From: Natronococcus pandeyae
GTDB taxonomy: Archaea > Halobacteriota > Halobacteria > Halobacteriales > Natrialbaceae
DNA length: 64,000 nt
Assembly: GCF_008122205.1 (NCBI RefSeq)
Contig: NZ_PHNJ01000004.1
Span: forward strand, 310,001 to 374,000
Direction: 5' to 3'
Under the pieces are notes generated by a model. The model was not told where the DNA came from. It ran no database searches and was given only the letters and a program-made list of their open reading frames with translations. Below are positions 33,928-42,857 of this stretch, one piece after another. Position 1 is the stretch's first letter, and the number at the start of each line of letters is the position of its first letter. The position numbers and the translations under genes were made by a program.

Positions 33928-34377
33928 TTCGAGACGGATCCGGGCGGAGAAATCGACTGTTTCGCTGAGAAGTCGGGTCGATACCGCTGGCCGTCCGCTG
34001 CGTATCGATCGTCTTCGGATCGTATCGATCGGACCTCGAAACTGGTCGACTCCCCGCGCCAACCGGTAGACGTGATTGTCACTTACCCCTGTAAAACGAT
34101 CTACACGCTTATGTTCCGATCATCCGACTGTGATCGGATATGAAGGGACGGATCCAGGGGCACAGTGGTGCCTCGAGGCCGGGCGAATCGGCCGCAATCC
34201 AGGGAACTCGTTCCGGTAGTAAGCGTGTCTCCGATCTCGTCGCCGTTTCTGAGACAGATACCGCTACCGCGAGTGGGGCTGTCGTCGAAGACCGGCGCGT
34301 TCTCGAAGGGGAGAGGCGGTTTCACACCGCTTTCGCTCCAGACGACACGCTCGACGGCAGTTCGCGAGAGGGGTACC
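33928..34377. other. 450-nt intergenic region
   Basis: No gene is supported. A short perfect stem (CCGATCA at 34116-34122 with TGATCGG at 34131-34137) is present near the middle. Frames open through part of this region are basic or lack starts. Confidence 0.35.
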
Positions 34378-35376
34378 GTGAGTATCAGCGTTGAGATATG
34401 TTCCGACGCGGATGAGTGGGACGAACTGGTCGAGCGAGCGAGCGCTGCGTCCGTCTTCCATCGATCCTCGGTGCTCGACGTTCTCGATCGTCACACTGAG
34501 GGAACTGGGTACCGCCTGATCGGATACAAGGGGCAAGAGCCGGTCGGCATATTTCCGGTGTTCGAACTGACGAAGGGCGGGATAACCGCCGTGTTCTCAC
34601 CGCCGCCGAGGTTGGGAGTCCCCGTTCTGGGGCCGATCTTATTCGCGAACGAACAGTTGAAACAGCGCAAGTACGAGCAGCGAAACAGGCGGTTCATCGG
34701 CGCCTGTCTCGAGTGGATCGAGGAGACGCTCGCACCCAGGTACGTTCGCGTGTGCACGACGACGGAGTACGCCGACGTCCGGCCGTTCAGCTGGGAGGAG
34801 TATACGGTCTCGCCACGGTTTACGTACACGATCGATCTGACGCGAGATCGGGAGGCGATCAAGCGATCGTTTTCGCGAACGCCGCGTCGGAATATCGACT
34901 CCGACGACGGTATCGACTTCCACATTACCACTCGGATCGACGACGGGATCCGTTTCGTTCACGAGCAGATCCAGTCCCGGTACGAAGCACAGGGGAAAAC
35001 GTACACCGTGCCGCTCGAGTTTCTCGTCGATCTGTCCGAAGAGACGTCACCCAGCACCGTCCAGACGTACGTCGGGATGGTCGACGACGAGCCGGCAGCG
35101 GGGATCATCGCCCTCAGAGACAGCGACACGGTCTACTTCTCCGAAGGCGGCAACAAACCGGACGTCGACTTCTCGTGTAACGACCGCCTCCACTGGAAGG
35201 TGATCTGTGACGCGAAAGAACAGGGACTTTCGCTGTACGATCTGCAGGGTGCGAATACGCCACGCATCTGTGAGTACAAATCGAAGTTCAACCCCGAACT
35301 CCGCACCTACTACGAACTCGAGTCGGGAACGCCACTCATGCGCTTCGTCTCGAAGCTCTATCGAAAGATCAGGTAA
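34378..35376 (+). CDS. GNAT/FemAB-like acyl- or aminoacyltransferase
   Basis: A 332-residue protein beginning with GTG (VSISVEICSDADEWDELVER). It has the double-GNAT layout of FemAB/BioF2-like proteins: FHRSSVLDVLDRHTEGTGYR near the start, PPPRLGVPVLGPIL (about 77-90), and GIIALRDSDTVYFSEGGNKP with LHWKVICDAKEQGLSLYDLQGA in the second half. Such proteins in surface-polysaccharide clusters acylate or aminoacylate sugars or peptides. No signal is present, so action is cytoplasmic. A similar but divergent gene lies at 42858. An earlier ATG upstream would add a basic stretch and is rejected. Confidence 0.82.
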   Translation: MSISVEICSDADEWDELVERASAASVFHRSSVLDVLDRHTEGTGYRLIGYKGQEPVGIFPVFELTKGGITAVFSPPPRLGVPVLGPILFANEQLKQRKYEQRNRRFIGACLEWIEETLAPRYVRVCTTTEYADVRPFSWEEYTVSPRFTYTIDLTRDREAIKRSFSRTPRRNIDSDDGIDFHITTRIDDGIRFVHEQIQSRYEAQGKTYTVPLEFLVDLSEETSPSTVQTYVGMVDDEPAAGIIALRDSDTVYFSEGGNKPDVDFSCNDRLHWKVICDAKEQGLSLYDLQGANTPRICEYKSKFNPELRTYYELESGTPLMRFVSKLYRKIR

Positions 35377-35429
35377 CGCGGGCTCGCACCCGGTACCGGC
35401 CGTCCGGCTCCGGGCGCGCCGCTTCGAAC

Positions 35430-36977
35430 TCAGTCGAAGTAGCCCAGATCCTCGAGTCGAGACCGGACTTCCGGCCGCTCCTCGCTGCGACGGGCGGAAC
35501 TCCGGTGGCTGTACTCTTTCGCCGTCGATGGCTCCGGGGCGATCTCCGCGATCCGTTCGCCGTCGAACCCGGTGTCCAGGGGGATGCCCATCAATCCGAG
35601 AACCGTCGGCGCCACGTCGTAGATGGCGTTCGACCGTCGCTCCGTCGTCTCCTCGACGGTCGGGCCGGACGCGATCAACATTCCTTCGGGCTTGTGGTTG
35701 AACCGGTACCGTGCTCGATCGAAGACCGAGGACGACACCGTCGCACTGACGAAATACTCGAACCCGTTCGGAACGACGACGACGTCGGGCCCGTTCGACG
35801 CGTACGGCCCGTCGAACACCTCCGCTGCCGGCAGGACCCGCTCGAACACCGGCTCGGTTTCGCCGGGGATCGTCATGGCGGAGAGGCCGTCGATGATCGT
35901 CTCCTGAACGTCGTCGTCGCAGTAGATTCCCAGTCCCGAACTGGACGGGAAGTACGCCGACGACGACTCCTCGTCGATCTTCTCGCCGGCGACGATCGCC
36001 TGTTCGAGTACCGAATCCGGCAACACCCGTTTCGCGAGCGTCGCAACGCCGACGGCCGCCAATCCGGCCTCGATTCGCTGGGGGGTCAGGCCGATCCGTG
36101 ACAGCTCTCGCGCGAGTTGCGCGACGATCCCCTCTCGACGTCCGGTCTCGGCCCCCGGTTTGCTCCATCCGTACTCCCGGCCGTCGACGGACGTTTCGAG
36201 AAAGCCGCGGCGTTTCAGCCAGGTGTTGACTCGGACGTCCCACTCGCCCATCGTCCCCATCCCGTGGTCCGACGCGAGCAACACCGTGTCGGCCTCGACG
36301 GCGCCGATCACGTCGGCGATGAATTCGTCGAGCTTGCGGTACACCCGCTCGATGTGCCGGTCGTCGGGGAGTTCGTGAAAGACGAGGTCGGTCACCTGGA
36401 ACTCCACCATCGCGAAATCCCACTCGTGGGTAGTACAGAGGTACTCGATCGCGTCCCGCCGCGTTCGCATCGTTCGGACGTACTCGTCACACAGCGCCTC
36501 GCCCTCGAGCGAGCCGTCCGGATACACGCTGTACTCCCCGATCGCGTCCCGCAGTTCGTCGAGGATTCCGTCCGGGTGGGCCTCGGCGCGATCGACCTCT
36601 CGCCCCAGAAAGCCGGGAATCACGATCCCGTCGATCTCGGGTGCCGGATCGGTCACCGGGACGTTCACGACGATCGACCGGGAGCCCGCCTCGGTGAGAT
36701 AGTCCCAGATCCGGCTCGTCCGAACGTCGTGTGTATCTACCAGTCGCTCTCCGTCCGGCGTTTTGAAGTCGAACACTCCGTGTTTTCCCGGATTCTTTCC
36801 GCTCGTCATCGACGTCCACGCCGTCGGCGTCCACGGCGGGATCGAGCTCTCGAGCGTCGCGTCGTACCCCTCCTCGAGCAGCGATTCGACGGTTGGCATC
36901 GCCCCCTTCTCGATCAGGGGATCGATCGTGCGAAAGTCACCGGCGTCGATTCCGACGAGTAGAACGTTGTGTGCCAT
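35430..36977 (-). CDS. Alkaline-phosphatase-superfamily phosphodiesterase
   Basis: A 515-residue enzyme of the type I phosphodiesterase/nucleotide pyrophosphatase group. The N-terminus LLVGIDAGDFRTIDPLIEKG holds the first metal Asp. WTPTAWTSMTSGKNPGKHG carries the nucleophile Thr in the PTAWTSMTSG stretch (about 45-60). VLLASDHGMG (about 230-239) supplies a metal Asp-His pair. No signal peptide is present. The substrate could be a phosphoester on a nucleotide-sugar, lipid or glycan. The ATG at 36977 (MAHNVLLVGIDAG) is preferred over one 39 nt upstream. Neighbours are glycan genes on the opposite strand. Confidence 0.88.
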   Translation of the reverse strand: MAHNVLLVGIDAGDFRTIDPLIEKGAMPTVESLLEEGYDATLESSIPPWTPTAWTSMTSGKNPGKHGVFDFKTPDGERLVDTHDVRTSRIWDYLTEAGSRSIVVNVPVTDPAPEIDGIVIPGFLGREVDRAEAHPDGILDELRDAIGEYSVYPDGSLEGEALCDEYVRTMRTRRDAIEYLCTTHEWDFAMVEFQVTDLVFHELPDDRHIERVYRKLDEFIADVIGAVEADTVLLASDHGMGTMGEWDVRVNTWLKRRGFLETSVDGREYGWSKPGAETGRREGIVAQLARELSRIGLTPQRIEAGLAAVGVATLAKRVLPDSVLEQAIVAGEKIDEESSSAYFPSSSGLGIYCDDDVQETIIDGLSAMTIPGETEPVFERVLPAAEVFDGPYASNGPDVVVVPNGFEYFVSATVSSSVFDRARYRFNHKPEGMLIASGPTVEETTERRSNAIYDVAPTVLGLMGIPLDTGFDGERIAEIAPEPSTAKEYSHRSSARRSEERPEVRSRLEDLGYFD

Positions 36978-37201
36978 TTGTCCCCCCCACTTCCCACTCT
37001 CGCGCCGTCCACTCACATAGTAGTATCACCCGTGACACCCGGGCGAAAACGGCACCTGAAACCGGTTCTCCGACCGTGATAGTCCCGTTCAGCAATGGAT
37101 CGAACTATGGGATCGGCCGCGGACAGAGCCGGTATGGTGAACCGGGACGCTCGCCTCGCGGGTACGACACGGGTCGGTCCTGCCGAGGGCGGGGCGATTC
37201 G

Positions 37202-38065
37202 ATGACGGAATCCGAGCGCGTCAGCGTGGGCGTGCTGGCGGAGCCCTACCTTCGCGAGTGGCAGGTCCGGTCGCTCGAGCGCGCCCGCGATGGGGCCGGC
37301 GCCGATATTTCGCTCGTGGTCGTCAACGACCCGTCGAACGCTGCCGTCGATCCCGAAACGGTCGCCTCGGCCGCGAACGACGGCCCCGGATTCGGACTCG
37401 ACACGCTCGAACTCCTCTGGCTGACGCTCGCGCGGGAGCGAGCCTGGACGCTCGTCGTCGCGGAGCGCGAACTCGCCAGGCGGTTCGGGGCCGAGCACCC
37501 GCTCAGCGAGCGCCGAGCCGTCTCGGACGCCGACTGCCTCGCGGACGCGGAGAGACGCCGGGTGACGCCGACGACCGAGGGAAGCTGGAACGAACTGCCG
37601 GAGGAAACGGTTCGAGAGATCGGCGACCGCTGTGACGTCGTCGTCAGGTACGGCTTCGGCCTGATTCGCGGGGACGTCCTCGAGGCCCCTACCGAAGGGG
37701 TGCTCAGTTTTCACCCGGCGGACGTTCGACGGTATCGCGGCCTGGGCGCGCCGATGGCCTACCTGGACGGACGACGCACGGTCGGCGTCACGCTGCAGCG
37801 ACTCACCGAAGCGATCGACGGCGGGGAGATCGTCGCCGAGGCGACCGTCGACGTCGACGACTGTGAGACGCTGTGGGACGTCTACGACCGACTCCACGAG
37901 CGCCAGATCGAACTCCTCGCCGAGGGGATCGAGAACCTGCGCGATCCCACGATCGAACCGACGGTCCCCGAGGCGCTGGGACCGTACTACTCGATGGACC
38001 GACGCCGGCAGCCCGGGTTCGCCGTGCGAACACTGCTACGGAACCTTCACGGGCGACTGTCGTGA
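37202..38065 (+). CDS. Formyltransferase-fold protein (sugar N-formyltransferase-like)
   Basis: A 287-residue protein. The core of the N10-formyl-THF-dependent formyltransferase fold is LSFHPADVRRYRGLGAPMAY (about 180-199) and TVGVTLQRLTEAIDGGEIV (about 206-224). The catalytic triad in this superfamily is Asn-His-Asp. The His (FHP) and the Asp (IDGG) are present, but the Asn two residues before the His is Ser (LSFHP). Sugar formyltransferases make N-formyl amino sugars for surface glycans, and the aminotransferases in the region would supply substrates. The start at 37202 removes a basic upstream stretch. Confidence 0.8.
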   Translation: MTESERVSVGVLAEPYLREWQVRSLERARDGAGADISLVVVNDPSNAAVDPETVASAANDGPGFGLDTLELLWLTLARERAWTLVVAERELARRFGAEHPLSERRAVSDADCLADAERRRVTPTTEGSWNELPEETVREIGDRCDVVVRYGFGLIRGDVLEAPTEGVLSFHPADVRRYRGLGAPMAYLDGRRTVGVTLQRLTEAIDGGEIVAEATVDVDDCETLWDVYDRLHERQIELLAEGIENLRDPTIEPTVPEALGPYYSMDRRRQPGFAVRTLLRNLHGRLS

Positions 38066-38493
38066 GCCGGGTGGCGCCGACGACCTCGCGGCTGCCGGTC
38101 GGCAGAGTCCTCCGCTCGAGGTCCGAACAGGGACGGGATGCTCGCCCGACCGGCGACGAGGGCGTCTGACGTCAGTACACGTCGAGGTTTCCCGGCGAAA
38201 GGACTGTAACGACTATGGTTCAGCCCGGACTGCGATACCGATAGTAGCCGCCGGCGGTCCGCGAGCAGCCGCCGACGGTCCACGAGTAGCCGCTGGCGGT
38301 CGATACACGCACCGATCGCACGGCGGCTGTACGATCGGCGTGTGAATCGGTTCAGCTGGGAGGATAACAGTCGGCGGTCGCGTCGACCTGGCCGGCAGCC
38401 CCGGCAGCATCGACGAAGCGAAACGACCCGTGACGCGGCGGCTGGGTCCAGCCGAGTGGACCGCGAACGCGGATACGACTCGAGGCGACTCCG
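38066..38493. other. 428-nt intergenic region with a tandem repeat
   Basis: No gene is supported between the formyltransferase-like gene and the flippase gene. The three 21-bp tandem units at 38244-38306 are the only notable structure. Confidence 0.4.
38244..38306 (+). repeat. Three tandem 21-bp repeats
   Basis: The units at 38244-38264, 38265-38285 and 38286-38306 share the pattern G(T/C)AGCCGC-x-G-x-CGGTC. The first two differ at three positions and the third is more diverged. The period of 21 is a multiple of three, but no gene is convincing on either strand here. Confidence 0.6.
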
Positions 38494-39954
38494 ATGGCGA
38501 ACAGTGCTCTCTCGAACGTCGCGTCCGAGTTCGGCGGCCGGGTCGTCCACATCGTCACCTCCGGGCTCCTCCTGGTGTTGCTGACGCGACTCCTCGGCCC
38601 CGACGGCTACGGACTGCTCGCACTCTCGATCTCGGTCTTCACGTTCTCGAGGTTCCTGAGCGAGTCCGGTCTACACTGGTCCGCGGCGAAGTACATCGCC
38701 GAGTTCAAGGACGAACGGCCGGGCCGGGCGGCGACGGTCGTCGCCGAGTCGCGAACGCTCGTCGTCGCCGCCGCCGCGGTCGTCGCGCTCGGGCTGGCGC
38801 TGCTTTCGGACCGACTCTCGGAACTCATCGGGGAACCGGCGCTCTCGCCGTTGCTCGTCGTCGGCGCCGGCGTCGTCTTCTTCTACTCGCTCCACCGGTT
38901 CAACCGGCACATCCTGCAGGGGTACGAGGAGATCGCACGGAGCGCGACGCTTCACTCGATCGAGGGGGTCGCGACGCTCGTCCTCGTCGCCGGATTCGTG
39001 CTGTACCGGCCGACACCGTTGGCTGCGGTTCTCGGCTACGTGCTCGCTTACGCCAGTGCCGCTGCCGTCGGATCCGTCGCGGTCTCGAGGACGGCGAATC
39101 TCGGCCGGGCGGCTCTCGAAGACCGGGCGACGATCCGCCGAAAGATCCTGCGATACAACCTCCCGCTGAGCGCGACGAGGCTGTCGAACGTCGTCGACAA
39201 CGAAGCGGACGTTCTCCTGGTGGCGTACTTTATCAACCCCGTCGGCGTCGCGTTTTACGCGCTCGGACTCCGAATCGCGGAGTTCGTCCGAACCCCGGCA
39301 GCATCGGTCGGATTCGCTCTCTCGCCGACGTACGGATCCGAGAAGGCCAGCGGGAGCGTCGACCACGCGACTGCCGTCTTCGAGGAGAGCCTCTCGAAGA
39401 CGCTGATCCTCTACGTGCCGGCCTGTGCGGGGATGATCGTCATCGCCGAAACCGCCATCCCGGCCGTCTTCGGAACCGACTACGCGGGCGCGATCGTCGT
39501 CGTCCAGGTGCTCGCGCTGTTCGTCTTCTTCGACGCGCTCCTCAAGATCACCGGTCCCGGGCTGGACTACCTCGGTCGGGCGCGCGCTCGAGCGGTCGTC
39601 AACGTGATCACCTCGGCGAGCAACATCGTCCTGAACGTCCTGCTCATCCCGACGGTCGGCGTCGTGGGGGCTGCGATCGCGACCGTGATCACGACCGGCT
39701 GTTACTCGCTGGTTTCGCTGGCGATCATGTACACCGAACTCGCGTTCGATCTTCGACGGATCGGGAGCTGTCTCTGGAAGATTTCGACGATCGCCGTCGC
39801 GATGAGCCTCGTCGTCGTCGCGTTCACGACGTACCTTGGCGGATTCCTCGCGACGGCAGCCGGAATTCTCGCGGGCGTCGGCGTCTGGCTCGTCGCCTGC
39901 CAGCTGTTCGACCTTCTGAACGTCAGACAGCTTCACGGGCTGCTTCAGGGATAA
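38494..39954 (+). CDS. Wzx-type polysaccharide flippase
   Basis: A 486-residue membrane protein with about 12-14 hydrophobic helices. The MOP-superfamily start is FGGRVVHIVTSGLLLVLLTRLLGPDGYGLLALSISVF, split here to LLTRLLGPDGYGLLALSI; the R-x-LGP-x-x-YG motif is typical of Wzx/RfbX. LSATRLSNVVDNEADVLLVAYF marks the seventh-helix region with acidic residues. Wzx proteins move lipid-linked glycans across the membrane. A second, divergent flippase is at 41203. The ATG at 38494 leads directly into the amphipathic N-terminal helix (MANSALSNVASEF). Confidence 0.9.
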   Translation: MANSALSNVASEFGGRVVHIVTSGLLLVLLTRLLGPDGYGLLALSISVFTFSRFLSESGLHWSAAKYIAEFKDERPGRAATVVAESRTLVVAAAAVVALGLALLSDRLSELIGEPALSPLLVVGAGVVFFYSLHRFNRHILQGYEEIARSATLHSIEGVATLVLVAGFVLYRPTPLAAVLGYVLAYASAAAVGSVAVSRTANLGRAALEDRATIRRKILRYNLPLSATRLSNVVDNEADVLLVAYFINPVGVAFYALGLRIAEFVRTPAASVGFALSPTYGSEKASGSVDHATAVFEESLSKTLILYVPACAGMIVIAETAIPAVFGTDYAGAIVVVQVLALFVFFDALLKITGPGLDYLGRARARAVVNVITSASNIVLNVLLIPTVGVVGAAIATVITTGCYSLVSLAIMYTELAFDLRRIGSCLWKISTIAVAMSLVVVAFTTYLGGFLATAAGILAGVGVWLVACQLFDLLNVRQLHGLLQG

Positions 39955-40014
39955 ATCGGCCTCGAACCGCGGACCGGGCGGGATGGGCGAACGGAACCCC
40001 TCTCGAGAGTGGTG

Positions 40015-40024
40015 CAATTTTCTA
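40015..40024 (+). promoter_or_regulatory. TATA-like element of the proline dehydrogenase gene
   Basis: CAATTTTCTA lies about 30 nt upstream of the ATG at 40051 and supports that start over an in-frame GTG at 40009. Confidence 0.4.
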
Positions 40025-40050
40025 AGGGTGTCCTCGCCGTAGATGGACGC

Positions 40051-40995
40051 ATGATTCCGCCCGTTGCGAGCCGGTTCGTTGCCGGCGAGACGGAAGCCGA
40101 GGCGCTCGAGCACGTCCGCCGGCTGAACGAACGCGGAATCTGCGGGATGGTCAACAGACTGGGGACGCACCACGACGACCACCAGCAGGTGCACGCAGAC
40201 ACGAGAGCGTACCGGGAACTGGTCGCCGACATCGGCGACACCGGCCTCGACGGCGAGGTGTCGGTCAAGCCGTCACAGCTCGGCCTCGATCTCGGCGAGG
40301 ACGTCTTCCGAGACTCGCTGGGGGAGGTGCTCGAGACGGCGCGAGAGCGCGACGTCTTCGTCTGGCTGGACATGGAAGAGCACACGACGACCGACGCGAC
40401 GCTCGACGCCTTCGAGGCGTTCGCGCTCGAGGAAGGCGGGGGTTCCAGCGGAACGCGATCCTCGTCGGGCCGACGGTCCGACGGCGGAATCGGCGTCTGT
40501 CTCCAGGCCAACCTGAAACGAACACCCGAGGACGCCGAACGGCTCGCGGAGCTCCCCGGGAAGGTGCGGTTCGTCAGGGGCGGCGCCTACGACGAGCCGC
40601 GCGCGGTCGCCTACCGCGACCCGGAGCGGATGGACCGGGCCTACCGGGACGTCCTCGAGTACGCCTTCGAGAGCTACGACGACGGAATCGCCGTCGCGAC
40701 GCACGATCCCGAGATCCTCGAACACGCGCGCTCGTTGCACGAGCGCTACGACACGCCGTTCGAGATCCAGATGCTGATGGGCGTCCGCCCGGAGGCGCAG
40801 GTCGAACTCGCTGCGGAGTACGACGTCCGGCAGTACGTTCCCTACGGCACCCGGTGGAAACGGTACTTCCTGAACCGGATTACCGAAACCGAGCACACGC
40901 TCCGGTTCGTTCTGCGAGCGCTGCTCGACGGGGCGCGTACGGACGGTTTATCTCGTGTTTCGCCCGAGGAGCAGGTACAGCACGATGCCGAGTAG
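40051..40995 (+). CDS. Proline dehydrogenase
   Basis: A 314-residue flavoenzyme that oxidises proline to pyrroline-5-carboxylate, probably passing electrons to the respiratory chain. Family patterns include VSVKPSQLGLDLG (about 71-83), VFVWLDMEEHTTTDATLDAF (about 105-124), VRFVRGGAYDEP (about 173-184), VATHDPEILEHA (about 213-224) and the C-terminal YVPYGTRWKRYFLNRITE. A Gly/Ser/Arg-rich insert (about 132-150, with GGGSSGTRSSSGRRS) interrupts the barrel, unusual for the family. It is unrelated to the glycan genes around it. The last 48 bp overlap the converging small membrane gene. Confidence 0.9.
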   Translation: MIPPVASRFVAGETEAEALEHVRRLNERGICGMVNRLGTHHDDHQQVHADTRAYRELVADIGDTGLDGEVSVKPSQLGLDLGEDVFRDSLGEVLETARERDVFVWLDMEEHTTTDATLDAFEAFALEEGGGSSGTRSSSGRRSDGGIGVCLQANLKRTPEDAERLAELPGKVRFVRGGAYDEPRAVAYRDPERMDRAYRDVLEYAFESYDDGIAVATHDPEILEHARSLHERYDTPFEIQMLMGVRPEAQVELAAEYDVRQYVPYGTRWKRYFLNRITETEHTLRFVLRALLDGARTDGLSRVSPEEQVQHDAE

Positions 40996-41157
40996 CGGGG
41001 CGAAGAACACGACGATCGCCCAGAGGAAGGCCGGGTGGGAACTGTTTTTCTGTGCATCCGCATACGTCCAGACGATCAGCGCGATCGAGACGACGAAGAG
41101 CAGGAAGGCGAAGAACGCTGCGCCGCCGCCCGCTTGGAGTACGATGCTGGAGGGCAT
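40948..41157 (-). CDS. Small PLDc_N-type membrane protein
   Basis: A 69-residue protein with two membrane helices (about 10-30 and 44-64). The pattern IVWTYADAQKNSSHPAFLWAIVVFFAPLLGIVLYLLLGR is that of the phospholipase D N-terminal (PLDc_N) domain family, a two-helix segment found alone in many archaea. The key residues W-x-x-x-D and the PLLGIVLYLLLGR end are present. The function of the stand-alone form is unknown. Its 3' end overlaps the 3' end of the proline dehydrogenase gene. A TATA element 27 nt upstream supports the ATG. Confidence 0.85.
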   Translation of the reverse strand: MPSSIVLQAGGGAAFFAFLLFVVSIALIVWTYADAQKNSSHPAFLWAIVVFFAPLLGIVLYLLLGRNTR

Positions 41158-41175
41158 GGTGTGTCGCTCGCATGT

Positions 41176-41185
41176 ATGATAAAAG
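41176..41185 (-). promoter_or_regulatory. TATA-like element of the PLDc_N gene
   Basis: ACTTTTATCA on the minus strand is centred about 24-27 nt upstream of the ATG at 41157. Confidence 0.5.
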
Positions 41186-41202
41186 TACTTTCTGGATTGC
41201 TA

Positions 41203-42732
41203 TCACTCGTAGACCTTCGGGAGCCGATCGACGACCACGAACAGCCGTCGCTCGAGCCGTGCCGGAACGACCCCGGTTCCGTCGACGAGTTCGGAGAGCT
41301 CCTCGGCCGTCAGCGCCCCGGTCACGATCGCCAGCGTCGCGTACACCGCCGCGCCGAGCGGCGGCACGACGACGAGCGCGAGGATCGCCGAGGGGAGGAT
41401 CGCCGCGACCGGGACGATCACGGCGGCGGTCACCCCGCTCGAGACGAGGACCGGTCGCCACCGGACTCCGGCGAGCGGTCGGTAGCCCAGATAGCGCGCG
41501 GCCAGCGACTGGAAGCCCACGAGGCTTCCGTACCCGATCGACGTCGCGACCGCCGCGCCGGCCATCCCGTACGCCGGGATCAGCGCCAGGTTGAGCGCCA
41601 GGTTGACGAGCGAACAGCCGCCCGTCGCGACCAGGAGCGGCCGCAGGGAGCGCCGGCCCTGGTTGATGGCGAGCGTCGGTCGCGCGACCGCGAACCCGAG
41701 AACTCCCGGAAGTAACAGTAACAGCGGCGTGATCGACGGTTCGAACGCCGACCCGAGGTAGAGCGGGACGAACTCGGTCGCCAGCGCGGCGACCCCCACC
41801 GCGAGCAGGGCCGTGAACAGGAAGACGTACCGGGTGGCGCGGCCGGCCTGTCGTTGAATGGCCTCGAGGTCGCCGCTCGCCCAGAGGTTCGAGATCCGCT
41901 GGAGGAGCACGAGCTGGACCGCCGTCGGCGCGAGCCAGAGAAACTCGGCGATCGAGAGCGCGCCCTTGTAGTAGCCGACGGTCTCGTCGGTCGTCCAGTA
42001 CTGCAACAGGATCACGTCGACGTGGTAGAGCGAGTTCAGAAAGAGGAAGAAGACGATCGTGCTGCCGAGATAGCCGACGATCCCGCGCTTCGGCAGGTCG
42101 ATGCTCGGCGGCGAGACGAGCGACCGAAGCGGGATCGACTGGGCGATGAACACGAGCGCGAGCGCGAACACGACCACACTCGCGAGGATGTGCCCGACGA
42201 GGACCCCCTCCACGCCGAGCCCTGCGTAGACGAGCGCCAGTGCGACCGTGACGAACAGTGTCTTCTCGATCACCTTCAGGGGCTCCGAGCGGGACTCGCG
42301 CTCGAGCCCCATCAGGGTCCGCAGATTGTGGTACGCGAGCTGGCTGGCGATCGCGTAGCCGCCCAGCAGGTAGAACAGCGACGTGAAGGGGTCGCCGAAG
42401 GTCTGCGCTGCGAGCCCGGTCCACGCGGCGACCCAGAAGGCGGCCCCGACGAGCAGCCCGAGACCGAGCGCCGGCCGGAACACGTAGCCGTAGACGGCTG
42501 CCTGCCAGGCCGGATCCGACCGCTCGGAGATGTACTTGCGAACCGCGTCGCTCGTGCCGCCGATGACGACGATGTTGACGATCCCGAAGATCGAGAGCAC
42601 GAGCGCGTATCGCCCGTACTCCGTCGGCCCGAGCAGTCGGACCAGCACCGGCGTAAAGAGGAAGCCAGCGAGGACGACGAAAAGCTTCGAGGCGACGACC
42701 GACCGGACCGCCGACGAGAGCGAATCAGCCAT
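41203..42732 (-). CDS. Second Wzx-type polysaccharide flippase
   Basis: A 509-residue MOP-superfamily protein with about 12-14 membrane helices and the start motif VLVRLLGPTEYGRYALVLSI (about 27-46). Further landmarks are GYYKGALSIAEFLWLAPTA in the middle and a polysaccharide-biosynthesis C-terminal part with VATGGCSLVNLALNLALIP. It would export lipid-linked glycans. The last about 40 residues are hydrophilic. It is divergent in sequence from the flippase at 38494, which suggests a separate substrate. A TTAAGTA element about 32 nt upstream supports the ATG. Confidence 0.9.
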   Translation of the reverse strand: MADSLSSAVRSVVASKLFVVLAGFLFTPVLVRLLGPTEYGRYALVLSIFGIVNIVVIGGTSDAVRKYISERSDPAWQAAVYGYVFRPALGLGLLVGAAFWVAAWTGLAAQTFGDPFTSLFYLLGGYAIASQLAYHNLRTLMGLERESRSEPLKVIEKTLFVTVALALVYAGLGVEGVLVGHILASVVVFALALVFIAQSIPLRSLVSPPSIDLPKRGIVGYLGSTIVFFLFLNSLYHVDVILLQYWTTDETVGYYKGALSIAEFLWLAPTAVQLVLLQRISNLWASGDLEAIQRQAGRATRYVFLFTALLAVGVAALATEFVPLYLGSAFEPSITPLLLLLPGVLGFAVARPTLAINQGRRSLRPLLVATGGCSLVNLALNLALIPAYGMAGAAVATSIGYGSLVGFQSLAARYLGYRPLAGVRWRPVLVSSGVTAAVIVPVAAILPSAILALVVVPPLGAAVYATLAIVTGALTAEELSELVDGTGVVPARLERRLFVVVDRLPKVYE

Positions 42733-42857
42733 GCTGACCTGCCGAGATCAACGCGCGCAGCGTACTTAATCCGGGAGTGGACCAGTTCTTCGTCGTGTCT
42801 GCCACAGACGCCGACACGTTTCGGGGTCGATTTCGCACGCGTCGCGTCGTTCCCCGA

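Noticed and set aside
34116-34137. 7-bp inverted repeat in the gap before 34378
   Set aside because: Stem is short and may occur by chance; no gene or motif around it gives it a role.
34165-34377. N-terminal extension of the GNAT/FemAB-like gene
   Set aside because: The 71 added residues are basic and unlike haloarchaeal proteins; the GTG at 34378 gives the family start.
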